The notes: a model not told the origin generated them from the letters alone. DNA of 64,000 nucleotides from Faecalibacterium sp. I4-3-84 (GCF_023347255.1 NZ_CP094466.1:2790001-2854000), one strand, 5' to 3'; positions 1 to 9,223 are shown, counted from the stretch's first letter. Numbers and translations are program-made.

Positions 1-39
1 CTTGTCCTGAAGAAGTTTACCGAATTCTTTCGATGTCAT
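1..39 (-). CDS. 5' end of an unidentified gene (runs off the window)
   Basis: On the minus strand an ATG at 39 opens 13 codons (MTSKEFGKLLQDK) before the window ends. A GGAG ribosome site lies 7 bases upstream and a good promoter further up (147-175), so this is very likely a real gene start. The short N-terminus would fit the first helix of an XRE-type helix-turn-helix protein, but 13 residues are too few to name it. It is divergent from zapA. Confidence 0.6.
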   Translation of the reverse strand, partial: MTSKEFGKLLQDK

Positions 40-146
40 AAAGGTACTCCTATCCGCATAAGTTTTCAGCTTTGCTAAAATAATTGAAATAATTGGCGCC
101 TGCAGGCACTTTCCCTCACTTGCTCTGCCGCCAACATAACAAAGAT

Positions 147-175
147 ATTATAATATGGCAGAATGACAAATGCAA
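147..175 (-). promoter_or_regulatory. Sigma-A promoter of the divergent gene at 1-39
   Basis: Reading the minus strand, TTGCAT (175-170) and TATAAT (152-147) are separated by exactly 17 bases. This gives a leader of about 100 bases before the ATG at 39. Confidence 0.65.
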
Positions 176-284
176 GGAATCAGGGGATTTTTTCTGTAAC
201 TGACATTTTTTTATTGAACTTTCTGATAAATATGCCAAAATTTCAAAAAATACACTTTTTCTTGATGCTTATTTATATTATAAT

Positions 285-465
285 AGGGAAAGAAAGCTGT
301 GTTCCGAAACATTTTCGGGGACAAACTCCGGGAGAAATGTGCCGGGTAACTCGCCCGGCGGGTGACAAGACACCAAAACGGTACCGGGAACGGTGCCGTT
401 TCCCGGCAAAAATCAGAAGATCACTGCCCGCTGCGGGCAGAAAAGGATAAAAAGGGGAAACAGAT
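285..465 (+). promoter_or_regulatory. Structured 5' leader upstream of zapA
   Basis: This roughly 180-base gene-free stretch follows a TATAAT-like -10 at 279-284 (its -35 is poor) and ends at the zapA ribosome site. It holds hairpins at 304-318 (6 bp), 341-359 (6 bp), 376-401 (11 bp closed by a GGAA loop) and 424-440 (7 bp). The 384-393 segment can also pair with 396-406, which would break the 376-401 hairpin. I do not recognise a named RNA family. The rest of 40-284 is AT-rich promoter DNA without a convincing gene. Confidence 0.45.
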
Positions 466-897
466 ATGGTCAACAAGGTACGGGTGAACATTGCAGGTAC
501 GCCGTATGCCATTGCTACGACGGACCCGGAAAAATATATTTTGTCGCTGGCGAAAAAGCTGGATGAAGACATCACCAGGCTTTTGGACGACAATGCGAAT
601 CTTTCGGTGACGAAGGCGGCGGTGTTCTGCGCCATGGATTATCTGGACGAATACCGCAAGAGCACCGGCAGTGCTGAGAATATGCGCAGCCAGATCCAGG
701 ATTACATTGCGGATGCTACCCGCGCAAAGCTGGCGGAAGATAAGGTCAAAGCAGAGAATGAGGTGCTGCGGCGGGAAGCTGCCGCCCTGCGCGAACAGCT
801 GGAAAAGATGCGCAATAAGGAAGCCCGGCGCGAGGAGCGCGCCCAGCAGGCGGCACAGCAGTCTGCTGCCGAGGACGAAGCGGACAAGGCGGAATAA
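466..897 (+). CDS. zapA: Cell division protein ZapA
   Basis: 143 residues. ZapA is a small cytoplasmic protein that binds FtsZ and bundles protofilaments at the Z ring. The N-terminal 60 residues show the ZapA pattern: VRVNIAGTPYAI, then a DPEKYILSLAKKLDED stretch and a region ending in AMDYLDEYRK. Residues about 70-140 are a charged, heptad-like coiled coil rich in Glu, Arg and Ala, longer than in the shortest family members. The ATG follows an AAAAGGGGAAA ribosome site. The gene sits 25 bases before the U32 gene, so the two are probably co-transcribed, and it lies behind the structured leader at 285-465. Confidence 0.9.
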   Translation: MVNKVRVNIAGTPYAIATTDPEKYILSLAKKLDEDITRLLDDNANLSVTKAAVFCAMDYLDEYRKSTGSAENMRSQIQDYIADATRAKLAEDKVKAENEVLRREAAALREQLEKMRNKEARREERAQQAAQQSAAEDEADKAE

Positions 898-922
898 GCC
901 GTTTACAGGATAAAGGAGAAGT

Positions 923-2998
923 ATGTCAAAGATCGAGATTCTTGCCCCGGTGGGCAACAAAGAAATGCTGCGTGCCGCTGTGTTCAGCGGTGCCGACGCA
1001 GTGTATCTGGGTTTTTCGGGTTTCAATGCCCGCACCAGTGCCGACAATTTTAACGCGGATACGCTGAAAGATGCGGTCTCCTTCTGCCATGCGCGGGGCG
1101 TGGCTGTGCATGTGGCGCTGAACACCACCGTCTATGGCGGCGAGCTGCCCGCGCTGGAACAGGCCATCCGTGCCGTTGCAGCCAGCGGTGCCGATGCGGT
1201 CATCTGTCAGGATCTGGCAGTGGCAACGCTGATCGGTAAAATTGCACCGCGGCTGCCGCGCCACGGCTCCACCCAGATGAGCGTGCACAGCCTGCAGGGT
1301 GCACTGGAGCTCAAGGAGCTGGGCTTCACCCGCGTGGTGCTGGCCCGTGAGCTGAGTATGCCCGAGGTGGAGCATATCACAAAGCACTGCGGCATCGAGA
1401 CCGAGTGCTTCGTGCACGGCGCGCTGTGCATGTGCGTCAGCGGCCAGTGCTACATGTCGGCCTTTCTGGGCGGACGCAGCGGCAACCGAGGTTCCTGTGC
1501 CGGCCCGTGCCGCCTGCCGTTTGAGGCAAATGCCCTGCCGGAGGGCAAGCCGGGCCGCCTGCACCACCTGTCCTTAAAGGATAATTCGGTCATTGATAAG
1601 CTGGACAAGCTGCAGGCGCTTGGCGTGGCATCGGCAAAAATCGAGGGCCGTCTGCGCACGCCGGAGTATGTGGCGGCGGCAGTCAGCGCCTGTCTTGCAG
1701 GCCGCGAAGGCCGCGCCTACGACCGCGACCTGTTGAAGAATGCTTTCAGCCGTTCCGGCTTCACCTCCGGCTATCTGGATGGAAAGATCGACGGCACCAT
1801 GTTCGGCGTGCGCAGCGAAGCAGATGCCGAGCAGACCAAAAAGACCCTGCCCATGCTGCGGGAGCTTTACCGCCGTGAGCGCAGCCGCGTGCCGGTAAAG
1901 ATGAAGCTGGAAATTGAAGAGGGTGGCGAAAAGCTCACTGTCACCGATGCAGACGGCAGCAAGGCCTTTGCCTATGGGGATGCAGAGCCGCAGCCTGCCC
2001 GTACTGATCCCACCGAAAGCCTGCACCGCAGCCTTGCCAAGACCGGCGGCACGCCTTTTGCGGTGGAAGATCAGGATATTACCGTGGAAATGGACGGCGG
2101 GCCGTGGTTTATCCCGGGCAGTGCGGTGAACGAGCTGCGCCGTGAAGCGCTGGATGCCCTGCTCAAAAAGCGGGAAGTGCTGCGCCCGTGGCCCACCACC
2201 GAGGAGCATGTGCCTGCCCTGCCGCTGCGCACCCTGCCGCCCCACCGTACCCTGCGTGCCCGGTTTGAGAGCTGGGAGCAGGTGCCGGAGCGGGCGCTTG
2301 ACGGCATCGAGTATCTCATCCTGCCCATTGTGCAGGCCGACCGCGTGCCCCGGGAATGGCGGGCAAAGACCCTTTTGGAATTGCCCCGGGTCATGTTTGG
2401 CAAGCTGGAAGAGGATACCGCCCGCCGCATCGCGGCCACGCAGGACACCGGTTTTGCAGGCTATGAGGTGAGCAATATCGCCCACCTGCGCCTGTGCCGG
2501 GGCCTGCCCATGAGCGGCAGCTTTGGCCTGAACATCACGAACCAGCTGGCCGCGCAGTTCTACGCGGACAACGGCCTTGGTTCCATGCTCATCCTGCCCG
2601 AGGTGAAGGACAGCGACATCAGCACCATTGCGCCCACCCATAACGGCAGGCCGGTGCCCACCGGCGTGCTGGTGTACGGCCATATGCCGCTGATGATCAC
2701 CCGTGCCTGCCCGCTGCAGAACATCCACGACTGCGCCCACTGCGATAAGACCGGCGTGCTGACCGACCGCAAGGCCAAGAAGTTCCCAGTGCGGTGCGGC
2801 CTTGGTGTGCGCACCATCTATAACCCTGTACCTATTTATATGGGGGATAAGCCGGGCGCTTTGACGGTGGACTACGGTGTGGCTTACTTCACGCTGGAAA
2901 GCCGGGAGGAAGCGGCCAAAATTCTGGAGATGATCCGCACCCATGCACCCTTTGAAGGTGATTTTACCCGTGGGTTGTATTTTAAAGGTACGAACTGA
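923..2998 (+). CDS. U32 family peptidase / tRNA hydroxylation (TrhP/RlhA-like) protein
   Basis: 691 residues. U32 proteins were first described as collagenase-like peptidases; characterised bacterial members (TrhP, RlhA) are needed to form 5-hydroxyuridine in tRNA or 5-hydroxycytidine in 23S rRNA. The N-terminal barrel starts IEILAPVGNKEML, and the family signature with clustered cysteines (ECFVHGALCMCVSGQCYMS) lies near residue 160-180, followed by GNRGSCAGPCRLPF. A second cysteine cluster (CPLQNIHDCAHCDK) is near residue 600. The length fits the long form with a C-terminal DUF3656-type region. The start has an AAAGGAGAA site. A role in tRNA modification is inferred from the family, not shown here. 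Confidence 0.88.
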   Translation: MSKIEILAPVGNKEMLRAAVFSGADAVYLGFSGFNARTSADNFNADTLKDAVSFCHARGVAVHVALNTTVYGGELPALEQAIRAVAASGADAVICQDLAVATLIGKIAPRLPRHGSTQMSVHSLQGALELKELGFTRVVLARELSMPEVEHITKHCGIETECFVHGALCMCVSGQCYMSAFLGGRSGNRGSCAGPCRLPFEANALPEGKPGRLHHLSLKDNSVIDKLDKLQALGVASAKIEGRLRTPEYVAAAVSACLAGREGRAYDRDLLKNAFSRSGFTSGYLDGKIDGTMFGVRSEADAEQTKKTLPMLRELYRRERSRVPVKMKLEIEEGGEKLTVTDADGSKAFAYGDAEPQPARTDPTESLHRSLAKTGGTPFAVEDQDITVEMDGGPWFIPGSAVNELRREALDALLKKREVLRPWPTTEEHVPALPLRTLPPHRTLRARFESWEQVPERALDGIEYLILPIVQADRVPREWRAKTLLELPRVMFGKLEEDTARRIAATQDTGFAGYEVSNIAHLRLCRGLPMSGSFGLNITNQLAAQFYADNGLGSMLILPEVKDSDISTIAPTHNGRPVPTGVLVYGHMPLMITRACPLQNIHDCAHCDKTGVLTDRKAKKFPVRCGLGVRTIYNPVPIYMGDKPGALTVDYGVAYFTLESREEAAKILEMIRTHAPFEGDFTRGLYFKGTN

Positions 2999-3049
2999 AA
3001 CTCCTTCCGTCATTGCTGACGCAATGCCAGCTCCCTCCCTGAAGGAGTT
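2999..3049. repeat. Short palindromic repeat element (truncated family member)
   Basis: Inverted ends AACTCCTTC (2999-3007) and GAAGGAGTT (3041-3049) enclose a perfect CATTGC-TGAC-GCAATG hairpin (3011-3026). The left half is nearly the same as the start of the full element at 16412-16545, including the CCAGCTCCCTC block, so this looks like a deleted copy. It sits between the U32 gene and dut. Confidence 0.65.
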
Positions 3050-3075
3050 GCTATAAAATCAAAACGAGGTATACT

Positions 3076-3522
3076 ATGGAACCCATCACAGTAAAATATA
3101 AGGTATTGGACACCCGTGCCAAGGTGCCCTCTTACGCAACCCCCGGCTCTGCTGCAGCCGACCTGTGCGCCGTACTGGACGCGCCGCTCACCCTTGCCCC
3201 CATGGAGCGGGCACTGGTGCCCACCGGCCTTGCCATCGAGCTGCCCGGCCCCCACAGCGTGGCACTGGTGTACGCACGCAGCGGCCTTTCCATCAAGCAC
3301 GGCCTGTGCATGGCCAACGGCGTGGGCGTGGTGGACAGCGATTACCGCGGCGAGCTGAAGGTGCCCATGGTCAATCTGGGCAGGGAAGCCTACACCATTC
3401 AGCCCGGTGAGCGTGTGGCCCAGCTGTGCATCGCACCGGTGTACACCGCTGCCTTTGTGCCTGCCGAAGAGCTGGGCGATACCCAGCGCGGCGAGGGCGG
3501 CTTTGGCTCTACCGGAAAGTGA
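3076..3522 (+). CDS. dut: dUTP diphosphatase (dUTPase)
   Basis: 148 residues. It hydrolyses dUTP to dUMP and pyrophosphate, keeping uracil out of DNA and supplying thymidylate synthesis. All five motifs of the trimeric family are present in order: PGSAAADLCA (1), YARSGLSIKHG (2), GVGVVDSDYRGELKV with the catalytic Asp (3), PGERVAQLCI (4) and the C-terminal RGEGGFGSTGK (5). The length is normal. The ATG follows an AACGAGGT site. Nine bases separate it from maf, so the two housecleaning enzymes for non-canonical nucleotides form one unit. Confidence 0.96.
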   Translation: MEPITVKYKVLDTRAKVPSYATPGSAAADLCAVLDAPLTLAPMERALVPTGLAIELPGPHSVALVYARSGLSIKHGLCMANGVGVVDSDYRGELKVPMVNLGREAYTIQPGERVAQLCIAPVYTAAFVPAEELGDTQRGEGGFGSTGK

Positions 3523-3531
3523 GATGGAATC

Positions 3532-4086
3532 ATGAACCTGATCTTAGCTTCCGGCAGCCCGCGCAGGCGGGAGCTGCTCTCCTTATATACCACCAATTTC
3601 ACCGTCTGCGTCAGTGACTTTGACGAAAGTGCGGTGCAGGCCGCTACGCCTGCCCATCTGGTGGAACAGCTGGCCCGGGGCAAGTGCCTTGCCGTTTCGG
3701 CCCAGCACCCGGGCGCTGTGGTCATCGGCTGTGATACGGTGGTGGATGTGAATGGCGAGGTGTTCGGCAAGCCCCACAGCGAAGAGGACGCAAAGCGGAT
3801 GCTGCGCGCCCTTTCCGGTGCCACCCACGAGGTGCACACCGGCGTGTGCATCTCGGACGGTACGCGCACTGAAAGCTTTGTGGACAGCTGCCGCGTTACC
3901 TTCTTCCCGCTGGGTGAAGAGGAGATCGACTTCTACGCTTCCACCGCCGAACCCTACGATAAAGCCGGTGCCTATGCCATTCAGGGACGGGCGGCCCTCT
4001 GGCTGGACCGTATTGAGGGCGACTACTACACCATCATGGGTCTGCCGGTGAGCCGCACCGTACAGCTGCTGGCACATTTTGTGTGA
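3532..4086 (+). CDS. maf: Maf family nucleoside triphosphate pyrophosphatase
   Basis: 184 residues. Maf proteins hydrolyse dTTP, UTP or modified pyrimidine triphosphates and in Bacillus Maf influences septation. The family start [14 protein letters not shown] is intact, as are the middle block [19 protein letters not shown] and the late block [16 protein letters not shown] that carries the conserved Lys and Gln. The start context is weak (GATGGAATC before the ATG), which suggests translational coupling to dut. A maf gene just upstream of mreBCD is a common Firmicute order. The exact substrate cannot be read from the sequence. Confidence 0.93.
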   Translation: MNLILASGSPRRRELLSLYTTNFTVCVSDFDESAVQAATPAHLVEQLARGKCLAVSAQHPGAVVIGCDTVVDVNGEVFGKPHSEEDAKRMLRALSGATHEVHTGVCISDGTRTESFVDSCRVTFFPLGEEEIDFYASTAEPYDKAGAYAIQGRAALWLDRIEGDYYTIMGLPVSRTVQLLAHFV

Positions 4087-4123
4087 TAAAACTGGAAAAA
4101 ACGAAGAAAACTTGCGCAAACGC

Positions 4124-4152
4124 TTGAGAAATCATTGCCTTGCGGCTATAAT
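4124..4152 (+). promoter_or_regulatory. Promoter of the mre cluster
   Basis: TTGAGA (4124-4129), a 17-base spacer, then a perfect TATAAT (4147-4152). It starts 37 bases after the maf stop and drives mreB, with a leader of about 90 bases. Confidence 0.8.
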
Positions 4153-4246
4153 AGAACCGTGTTATTCTGCGCAAAGGCGGCACAAAAGGGCTGCCGGATG
4201 TTCTGGCGCTATAGATAAAATGGGAAGCATAAGGAGAATTTTTACA

Positions 4247-5269
4247 ATGGGCCTGTTTTCTAAAGATGTAGGTATCGATCTGGGTACCGCAAATACGCTG
4301 GTATATATGAAGGGCAAGGGCATCATCATGCGGGAGCCTTCGGTCGTGGCTGTGGATACCAAGACCGACGAGGTGCGCTGTGTGGGTGCCGAGGCAAAGG
4401 CTGTCATTGGCCGTACCCCCGGCAGCATCGTGGCTGTGCGTCCGCTGAAGGATGGCGTGATCGCTGACTTTGACATCACCACCAACATGCTGGAAAATTT
4501 CCTCAAGAAGGCATGCGGCAACAGCATGTTCTCCCGCCCCCGCGTGGTCATCTGCATCCCGTCCGGCGTTACCGAGGTGGAGCGCCGCGCTGTGCGCGAG
4601 GCTACCCTGAAGGCCGGTGCCCGTCAGGTGTCCGTCATTGAGGAACCCATGGCAGCAGCCATCGGTGCGGGCCTGCCCATCAGCGAGCCTACCGGCAGCA
4701 TGATCGTGGATATCGGCGGCGGCACGGCTGAGATCGCTGTGATCTCTCTGGGCGGCATCGTGGCCTCCCGCAGCGTGCGCATGGCAGGTGATATGTTCGA
4801 TCAGGCCATCATCGCCTTCATCAAGCGCAAGTACAACCTGCTGATCGGTGAGCGCACCGCAGAGCAGATCAAGATCGAGATCGGCTCCGCCTATGCGCTG
4901 GACCCCGAAATGACCATGGAGATCAAGGGCCGTAACCTCGTGGACGGCCTGCCCAAGAACATCGTCGTCCACTCGGAGGATGTGCGCGAAGCTCTGCTGG
5001 AATGCCTGGTCAAGATCACCAGCGCCATCAAGGAAACGCTGGAGCGCACCCCGCCGGAGCTGAGTGCGGATATCATCGACCGCGGCATCACCCTGACCGG
5101 CGGCGGCGCACTGCTGCGCGGTCTGGATCAGCTGATCCAAAGCGAGACCGGCATCGACGTACACATTGCGGAAGATCCGCTGGACTGCGTGGCCAAGGGT
5201 GCCGGTGCGGTGCTGGATCATGTGGATGTCCTGCATGACGTGCTGGACACCGACGGCGGCCACATGTAA
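4247..5269 (+). CDS. mreB: Rod shape-determining protein MreB
   Basis: 340 residues. MreB is the bacterial actin that forms membrane-associated filaments guiding the elongasome. Actin-fold nucleotide motifs are clear: [13 protein letters not shown] near residue 8-20 (phosphate 1), [15 protein letters not shown] (phosphate 2) and [15 protein letters not shown] (adenosine). The N-terminal MGLFSKD is the usual short membrane-proximal start. The frame is open further upstream to 4079, but ATG 4247 has the AAGGAGAA site and lies downstream of the promoter at 4124-4152. It leads the mreB-mreC-mreD-mrdA cluster. Confidence 0.97.
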   Translation: MGLFSKDVGIDLGTANTLVYMKGKGIIMREPSVVAVDTKTDEVRCVGAEAKAVIGRTPGSIVAVRPLKDGVIADFDITTNMLENFLKKACGNSMFSRPRVVICIPSGVTEVERRAVREATLKAGARQVSVIEEPMAAAIGAGLPISEPTGSMIVDIGGGTAEIAVISLGGIVASRSVRMAGDMFDQAIIAFIKRKYNLLIGERTAEQIKIEIGSAYALDPEMTMEIKGRNLVDGLPKNIVVHSEDVREALLECLVKITSAIKETLERTPPELSADIIDRGITLTGGGALLRGLDQLIQSETGIDVHIAEDPLDCVAKGAGAVLDHVDVLHDVLDTDGGHM

Positions 5270-5349
5270 CACGGGCAAGGCCCACACTTGCGGAAAAAGG
5301 CTCTTTTGCGCAGCGTCTGCGCTGATTTCCGCTGCAAACAATGTCTCTT

Positions 5350-5380
5350 GCGCGGATGGCAGGGCTGTCCGCGCTTTTCT
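5350..5380 (+). terminator. Hairpin with T-run between mreB and mreC
   Basis: GCGCGGA (5350-5356) pairs with TCCGCGC (5368-5374), followed by TTTTCT. It lies after mreB and 38 bases before the mreC start, so it may partly terminate transcription and keep mreB mRNA above mreCD. Confidence 0.5.
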
Positions 5381-5418
5381 TATGGCATGGCATCCACCCG
5401 AAACAGGAGGGTACTCCC

Positions 5419-6249
5419 TTGAAGGATTTTTTTGACACATGGAAATTTAAGATACTGGTAGCCGTGGCGGTGTTTCTGGTGGGCATTATGGCCTATGCCG
5501 GTGCCAACGGACGGCTGACTGCTGCCCCGCAGGAACTGCTGGGCGTGGTGCTGATGCCGCTCCAGAAGGTCACATCGGCACTGAGCGGCGGCATTGGCTC
5601 GGTGTGGGAAAAATACACCAGCATCGATGAGGTCATGGAACAGAACGAACAGCTGGAAGCGGAGAATGCTGAGCTGCGCCAGCAGATCGTGGACTACGAC
5701 CGCATCAAGGCGGAGAACGAAGCCTACAAGGCACTGGCCCGCATTCAGGATTCCAACACCGAAGCAAGCTATATTTCTGCCTTTGTGATCGGCCGCGACC
5801 CGCTGGATGAGTTCGGAGGCTTTACGCTGGACTGCGGCACGGTGAACGGCGCAGCCGTGAACGATGCCGTGATCAGCGATAAGGGCTATTTGATCGGCAT
5901 GGTGGTGGAAGCCGACACCACCAGCTGCAAGGTGATGACCATTCTGCACCCCAGCTTCAGCGCTGCGGGCGTGGTATCCCGCACGCGGGAAAACGGCATT
6001 ATCAATGGCAGCACCGATTATGCCGGTGACGGCCTGTGCGTGCTGACCAATCTGGAACGCGCCACTGAGACGAAGATGGGCGATCAGGTGATCACCACCG
6101 GTCTTGGCGGAGTGTTCCCGCCGGATCTGCTGGTGGGAACCGTGCAGAAGGTGGAGCCGGAAGTCAGCGGCAAATCTTCCATTGCAGTGGTGCGCCCGGG
6201 TGCAGACCCGCGCACGGTCAAGCACGTATTCGTTATTACCGACTATTAA
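5419..6249 (+). CDS. mreC: Rod shape-determining protein MreC
   Basis: 276 residues from a TTG start. MreC is a bitopic membrane protein that links MreB and MreD to the penicillin-binding proteins of the elongasome. A transmembrane segment lies at about residues 10-28 (ILVAVAVFLVGIMAYAG), a coiled coil follows at about 65-110 (MEQNEQLEAENAELRQQI), then the paired beta-barrel domain with typical DCGTVNGA and GDQVITTGLGGVFP blocks. TTG 5419 was chosen because ACAGGAGGGT is well spaced before it; the in-frame ATG at 5341 has no ribosome site and overlaps the upstream hairpin. Confidence 0.93.
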   Translation: MKDFFDTWKFKILVAVAVFLVGIMAYAGANGRLTAAPQELLGVVLMPLQKVTSALSGGIGSVWEKYTSIDEVMEQNEQLEAENAELRQQIVDYDRIKAENEAYKALARIQDSNTEASYISAFVIGRDPLDEFGGFTLDCGTVNGAAVNDAVISDKGYLIGMVVEADTTSCKVMTILHPSFSAAGVVSRTRENGIINGSTDYAGDGLCVLTNLERATETKMGDQVITTGLGGVFPPDLLVGTVQKVEPEVSGKSSIAVVRPGADPRTVKHVFVITDY

Positions 6250-6263
6250 GGGGGCGCATTTGT

Positions 6264-6797
6264 ATGGAATCACGCCGCATGCGCAGCCGCAGCCAGATCC
6301 TGAAATGGGTCTGCTACGCGGTGGCACTGTTTGTGTGCGCGGCACTGCAGACGACCCCCGGCCTGCTCCAGCTGGGGCAGGCAAAGCCGCTGTTCATTCT
6401 GCCGCTGTGTCTGGCTGTGGCCGTGTATGAAGGCGAGTTTGCAGGTGCGCTGTTTGGTGCCGTGAGCGGCCTTTTGTGGGACTACACCGCCGGGCGCACC
6501 GTGGGTATGCTGGCGCTGGAACTGCTGTTGCTCTGCTTTGCGCTTTCGGTGCTGGTTCAGGTGTATCTGCAGGGCAGCACATGGAACTTTGCGCTCATCA
6601 GCACCGGCACGGCCCTTGTGGTGCTCTCGCTGGACTGGCTGTTCTTCTACTACATGCCCGGCTACAGCTGGGCGCTGAGCCGCTGGCTGACCTTTGTGCT
6701 GCCTTCGGCCATGATGACGCTGGTGCCGTCGCTGATGCTGTTCAGTCTGGTGCGGCACATTTACAGCGCATTCAAAATCGACAACGGCGTAGTCTGA
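6264..6797 (+). CDS. mreD: Rod shape-determining protein MreD
   Basis: 177 residues, very hydrophobic, with about five membrane segments. MreD is the polytopic partner of MreC in the elongasome. The conserved region that includes YEGEFAGALFGAVSGLLWD matches the family's glycine-rich loop before a Trp-Asp. The gene begins 14 bases after mreC and ends 19 bases before mrdA, in the classical mreBCD-PBP2 order. The primary sequence of MreD is poorly conserved, so the call rests on length, hydrophobic pattern and position. Confidence 0.9.
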   Translation: MESRRMRSRSQILKWVCYAVALFVCAALQTTPGLLQLGQAKPLFILPLCLAVAVYEGEFAGALFGAVSGLLWDYTAGRTVGMLALELLLLCFALSVLVQVYLQGSTWNFALISTGTALVVLSLDWLFFYYMPGYSWALSRWLTFVLPSAMMTLVPSLMLFSLVRHIYSAFKIDNGVV

Positions 6798-6816
6798 ACC
6801 GCCGGAGGAAACGCGG

Positions 6817-9120
6817 ATGAACCAAAACGAACGAAAAACCGTTGCGCGCCGGATGATCCTGCTCATTGCAGTGGCATGTGTTATCATGGGCCTGTACGTG
6901 ATGCGGCTGATCTTTCTGCAGCTGGTCAACGGCGACGACTTCAAGGCCAAGGCCACCAACACCACCGACTATAACTTTACGGTCACGGCGGCCCGCGGCG
7001 ATATCGTGGACAGCGCCGGGCGGCGCATTGCCACCACAACCACAAGCTACAATGTGGTCCTCAACAAACTGCTGATGGGCGACCGGAATCTGGATACCAT
7101 GCTGCAGCAGATCGTGGAGCTGCTGCGTGCGAATGGCGAGAGCTGGAATGATACGCTGCTGATCGGTCAGGCGGACGCAGCAGGCAATTACGCCTTTACG
7201 GACGATGACACGTCCACCAGCGACCAGAAGCAGCTGGCAGACATGAAGGAAACGCTTGGTCTGCAGCAGTACGCCACCGCCAACGATGTAATGGAAATGC
7301 TGGTGGAAAAGAACGATCTGCAGGATTTTTCGCCGGAATGGCAGCGTGTGCTGGCCGGCATCCACTACGAGATGGACCGGCAGGCGTTCTCCAATGTGAA
7401 CAATTTTGTCATGGCGGAGAACGTGAGCACCCTCGCGGTGGCCACCATCAAGGAGCACAGCCTGCAGCTGCCAGGTGTGGAGATCGTGGAGACCAGCGCC
7501 CGCAGCTACGACCAGAGCGATATCATCCCGGCGGTGCTGGGCCGTGTGGGCAAGATCACGGCGGAAAAGTGGAAGGTGACCGATTCCAACGGTCAGGTGA
7601 CCTATCCGCTGCGGGAAAAAGGCTATAACATGAACGATGTTCTGGGCATTTCTGGTCTGGAATCCGTTTATGAGGACGAGCTGCGCGGCAAGGACGGCGT
7701 GGAGACCATCACCCGCAATTCGGACGGCGTGATCGTGGATACAAAGCTCACCACTGTGCCGGAGCCGGGCCATACCGTGCAGCTGACCATTGACAGCAAC
7801 TTCCAGCGTGCCGTGGACAAGGTACTGGCGGACAACATTGATATGATCAACCGCGTGTACAATACCGGCACCATGAAAGCTGCCGCCGGTGCGGTGGTGG
7901 TGCTGGACGTGAAGGACGGCAGTGTGCTGGCTGCTTCCAACTATCCCAGCTATGACCAGAACCTGTATGCCGCTAACTACAGCGAGTACAGCTCCGACCC
8001 GAGCCTGCCGCTGTTCAACCGCGCATTGCAGGGCCTGTATACGCCGGGTTCTACCTTCAAGCCCGCCGTGGCGGTGGCTGCACTGGACAGCGGCCTCATC
8101 AACCAGTATTCTACCGTTTACTGCAACGGCGTGTACAACTACTTCAAGGATTACCACCCCCGCTGTACCCGCCATGGCCACAGCGGCAACATCGATGTGG
8201 TAACGGCCATCAAGTGGAGCTGCAACATCTTCTTCTATGATGTTGGCCGCCGCCTGACCAGCGATGTGTACGATGCCTATGCCTACAAGCTGGGTCTTGG
8301 CCAGCGCACCGGTGTGGAGGTGAGCGAGGCCGTGGGCCGTCTGACCACCAAGAGCGACTCCAACTATATGGCATCGCTGGATGTGCAGGCCGCCATCGGT
8401 CAGGGCAACACGGTGGTCTCGCCCATCCAGCTGGCTACCTACGCGGCAACGCTGGCCAACAACGGCACCCGTTACCGCACCCATTTCGTCAAGGCCATTC
8501 TGGACACCAACACCGGCGAGGTGCTCAGCGAGACCAAGCCCGAGGTCATGGATGTGATCGAAGGCACCGGTAACACCTTTGAGCTGGTGCGGCAGGGCAT
8601 GAAGCAGGTGCCCAGCACCATCAGCGGCAAAATTTCCAGCTATCCGGTGCCGATCGCCTGCAAGACCGGTACACCTCAGCGCAGCGAGACCTATGCGCCC
8701 GGCAAGCACTATCTGAACGCCATGATGGTGGCTTACCTCCCGGCGGATGATCCGCAGATCGCCATTGGCATTAGCATTGAGTACGGAGGCTATGGTGCCC
8801 GTACCGGTGATCTGGTGGTGGATATTGCAAATGCCTATTTTGCCCTGAAGGATGGCAGCCTTGCCCAGCAGGCCGAAGCGGAAAAGGAAGCCGAGCAGGC
8901 CCAGCAGGAAGATCAGGCGCAGACCACTGACCCAGCGCAGGCCGCTGCAGGCCAGACCACCGGCAATGCCGCAGCCCAGCCTGCACAGATGACACCCGCC
9001 GCAGACACCGCTGCGCCGGAAACGGCAGCAGAAGGGGAAGCCCAGCCTGCCGTGCAGGACGAGCAGCAGCCCGCCGCAGACACCGAGCAGAACCCCGATG
9101 CCATTGCGCCGGAGAACTGA
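6817..9120 (+). CDS. mrdA: Penicillin-binding protein 2 (elongation transpeptidase)
   Basis: 767 residues. A class B PBP that cross-links peptidoglycan during elongation with RodA and MreBCD. One N-terminal membrane anchor (about residues 14-32) is followed by the dimerisation domain (TAARGDIVDSAGRRIA). The transpeptidase motifs are complete: STFK with the nucleophile Ser near residue 412, SCN near 468 and KTGT near 616. The last ~75 residues are a low-complexity Ala/Gln/Glu/Pro tail after the catalytic domain, not part of the usual family. A GGAGG site precedes the ATG. It is the last gene of the mre cluster. Confidence 0.95.
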   Translation: MNQNERKTVARRMILLIAVACVIMGLYVMRLIFLQLVNGDDFKAKATNTTDYNFTVTAARGDIVDSAGRRIATTTTSYNVVLNKLLMGDRNLDTMLQQIVELLRANGESWNDTLLIGQADAAGNYAFTDDDTSTSDQKQLADMKETLGLQQYATANDVMEMLVEKNDLQDFSPEWQRVLAGIHYEMDRQAFSNVNNFVMAENVSTLAVATIKEHSLQLPGVEIVETSARSYDQSDIIPAVLGRVGKITAEKWKVTDSNGQVTYPLREKGYNMNDVLGISGLESVYEDELRGKDGVETITRNSDGVIVDTKLTTVPEPGHTVQLTIDSNFQRAVDKVLADNIDMINRVYNTGTMKAAAGAVVVLDVKDGSVLAASNYPSYDQNLYAANYSEYSSDPSLPLFNRALQGLYTPGSTFKPAVAVAALDSGLINQYSTVYCNGVYNYFKDYHPRCTRHGHSGNIDVVTAIKWSCNIFFYDVGRRLTSDVYDAYAYKLGLGQRTGVEVSEAVGRLTTKSDSNYMASLDVQAAIGQGNTVVSPIQLATYAATLANNGTRYRTHFVKAILDTNTGEVLSETKPEVMDVIEGTGNTFELVRQGMKQVPSTISGKISSYPVPIACKTGTPQRSETYAPGKHYLNAMMVAYLPADDPQIAIGISIEYGGYGARTGDLVVDIANAYFALKDGSLAQQAEAEKEAEQAQQEDQAQTTDPAQAAAGQTTGNAAAQPAQMTPAADTAAPETAAEGEAQPAVQDEQQPAADTEQNPDAIAPEN

Positions 9121-9223
9121 AAACGGGAGACAAAACCGACACGGGAAAGGGCACTGCAGCGGGGTTTTGAATGGAAACATCCCTGAAAAGAAAACAAAAT
9201 TGAATATTCTGTATAAAAAACAG

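Noticed and set aside
163-450. Small open frame of 95 codons before zapA
   Set aside because: It has no ribosome site, its C-terminal half is the translation of the leader hairpins, and it would overlap the predicted promoter.
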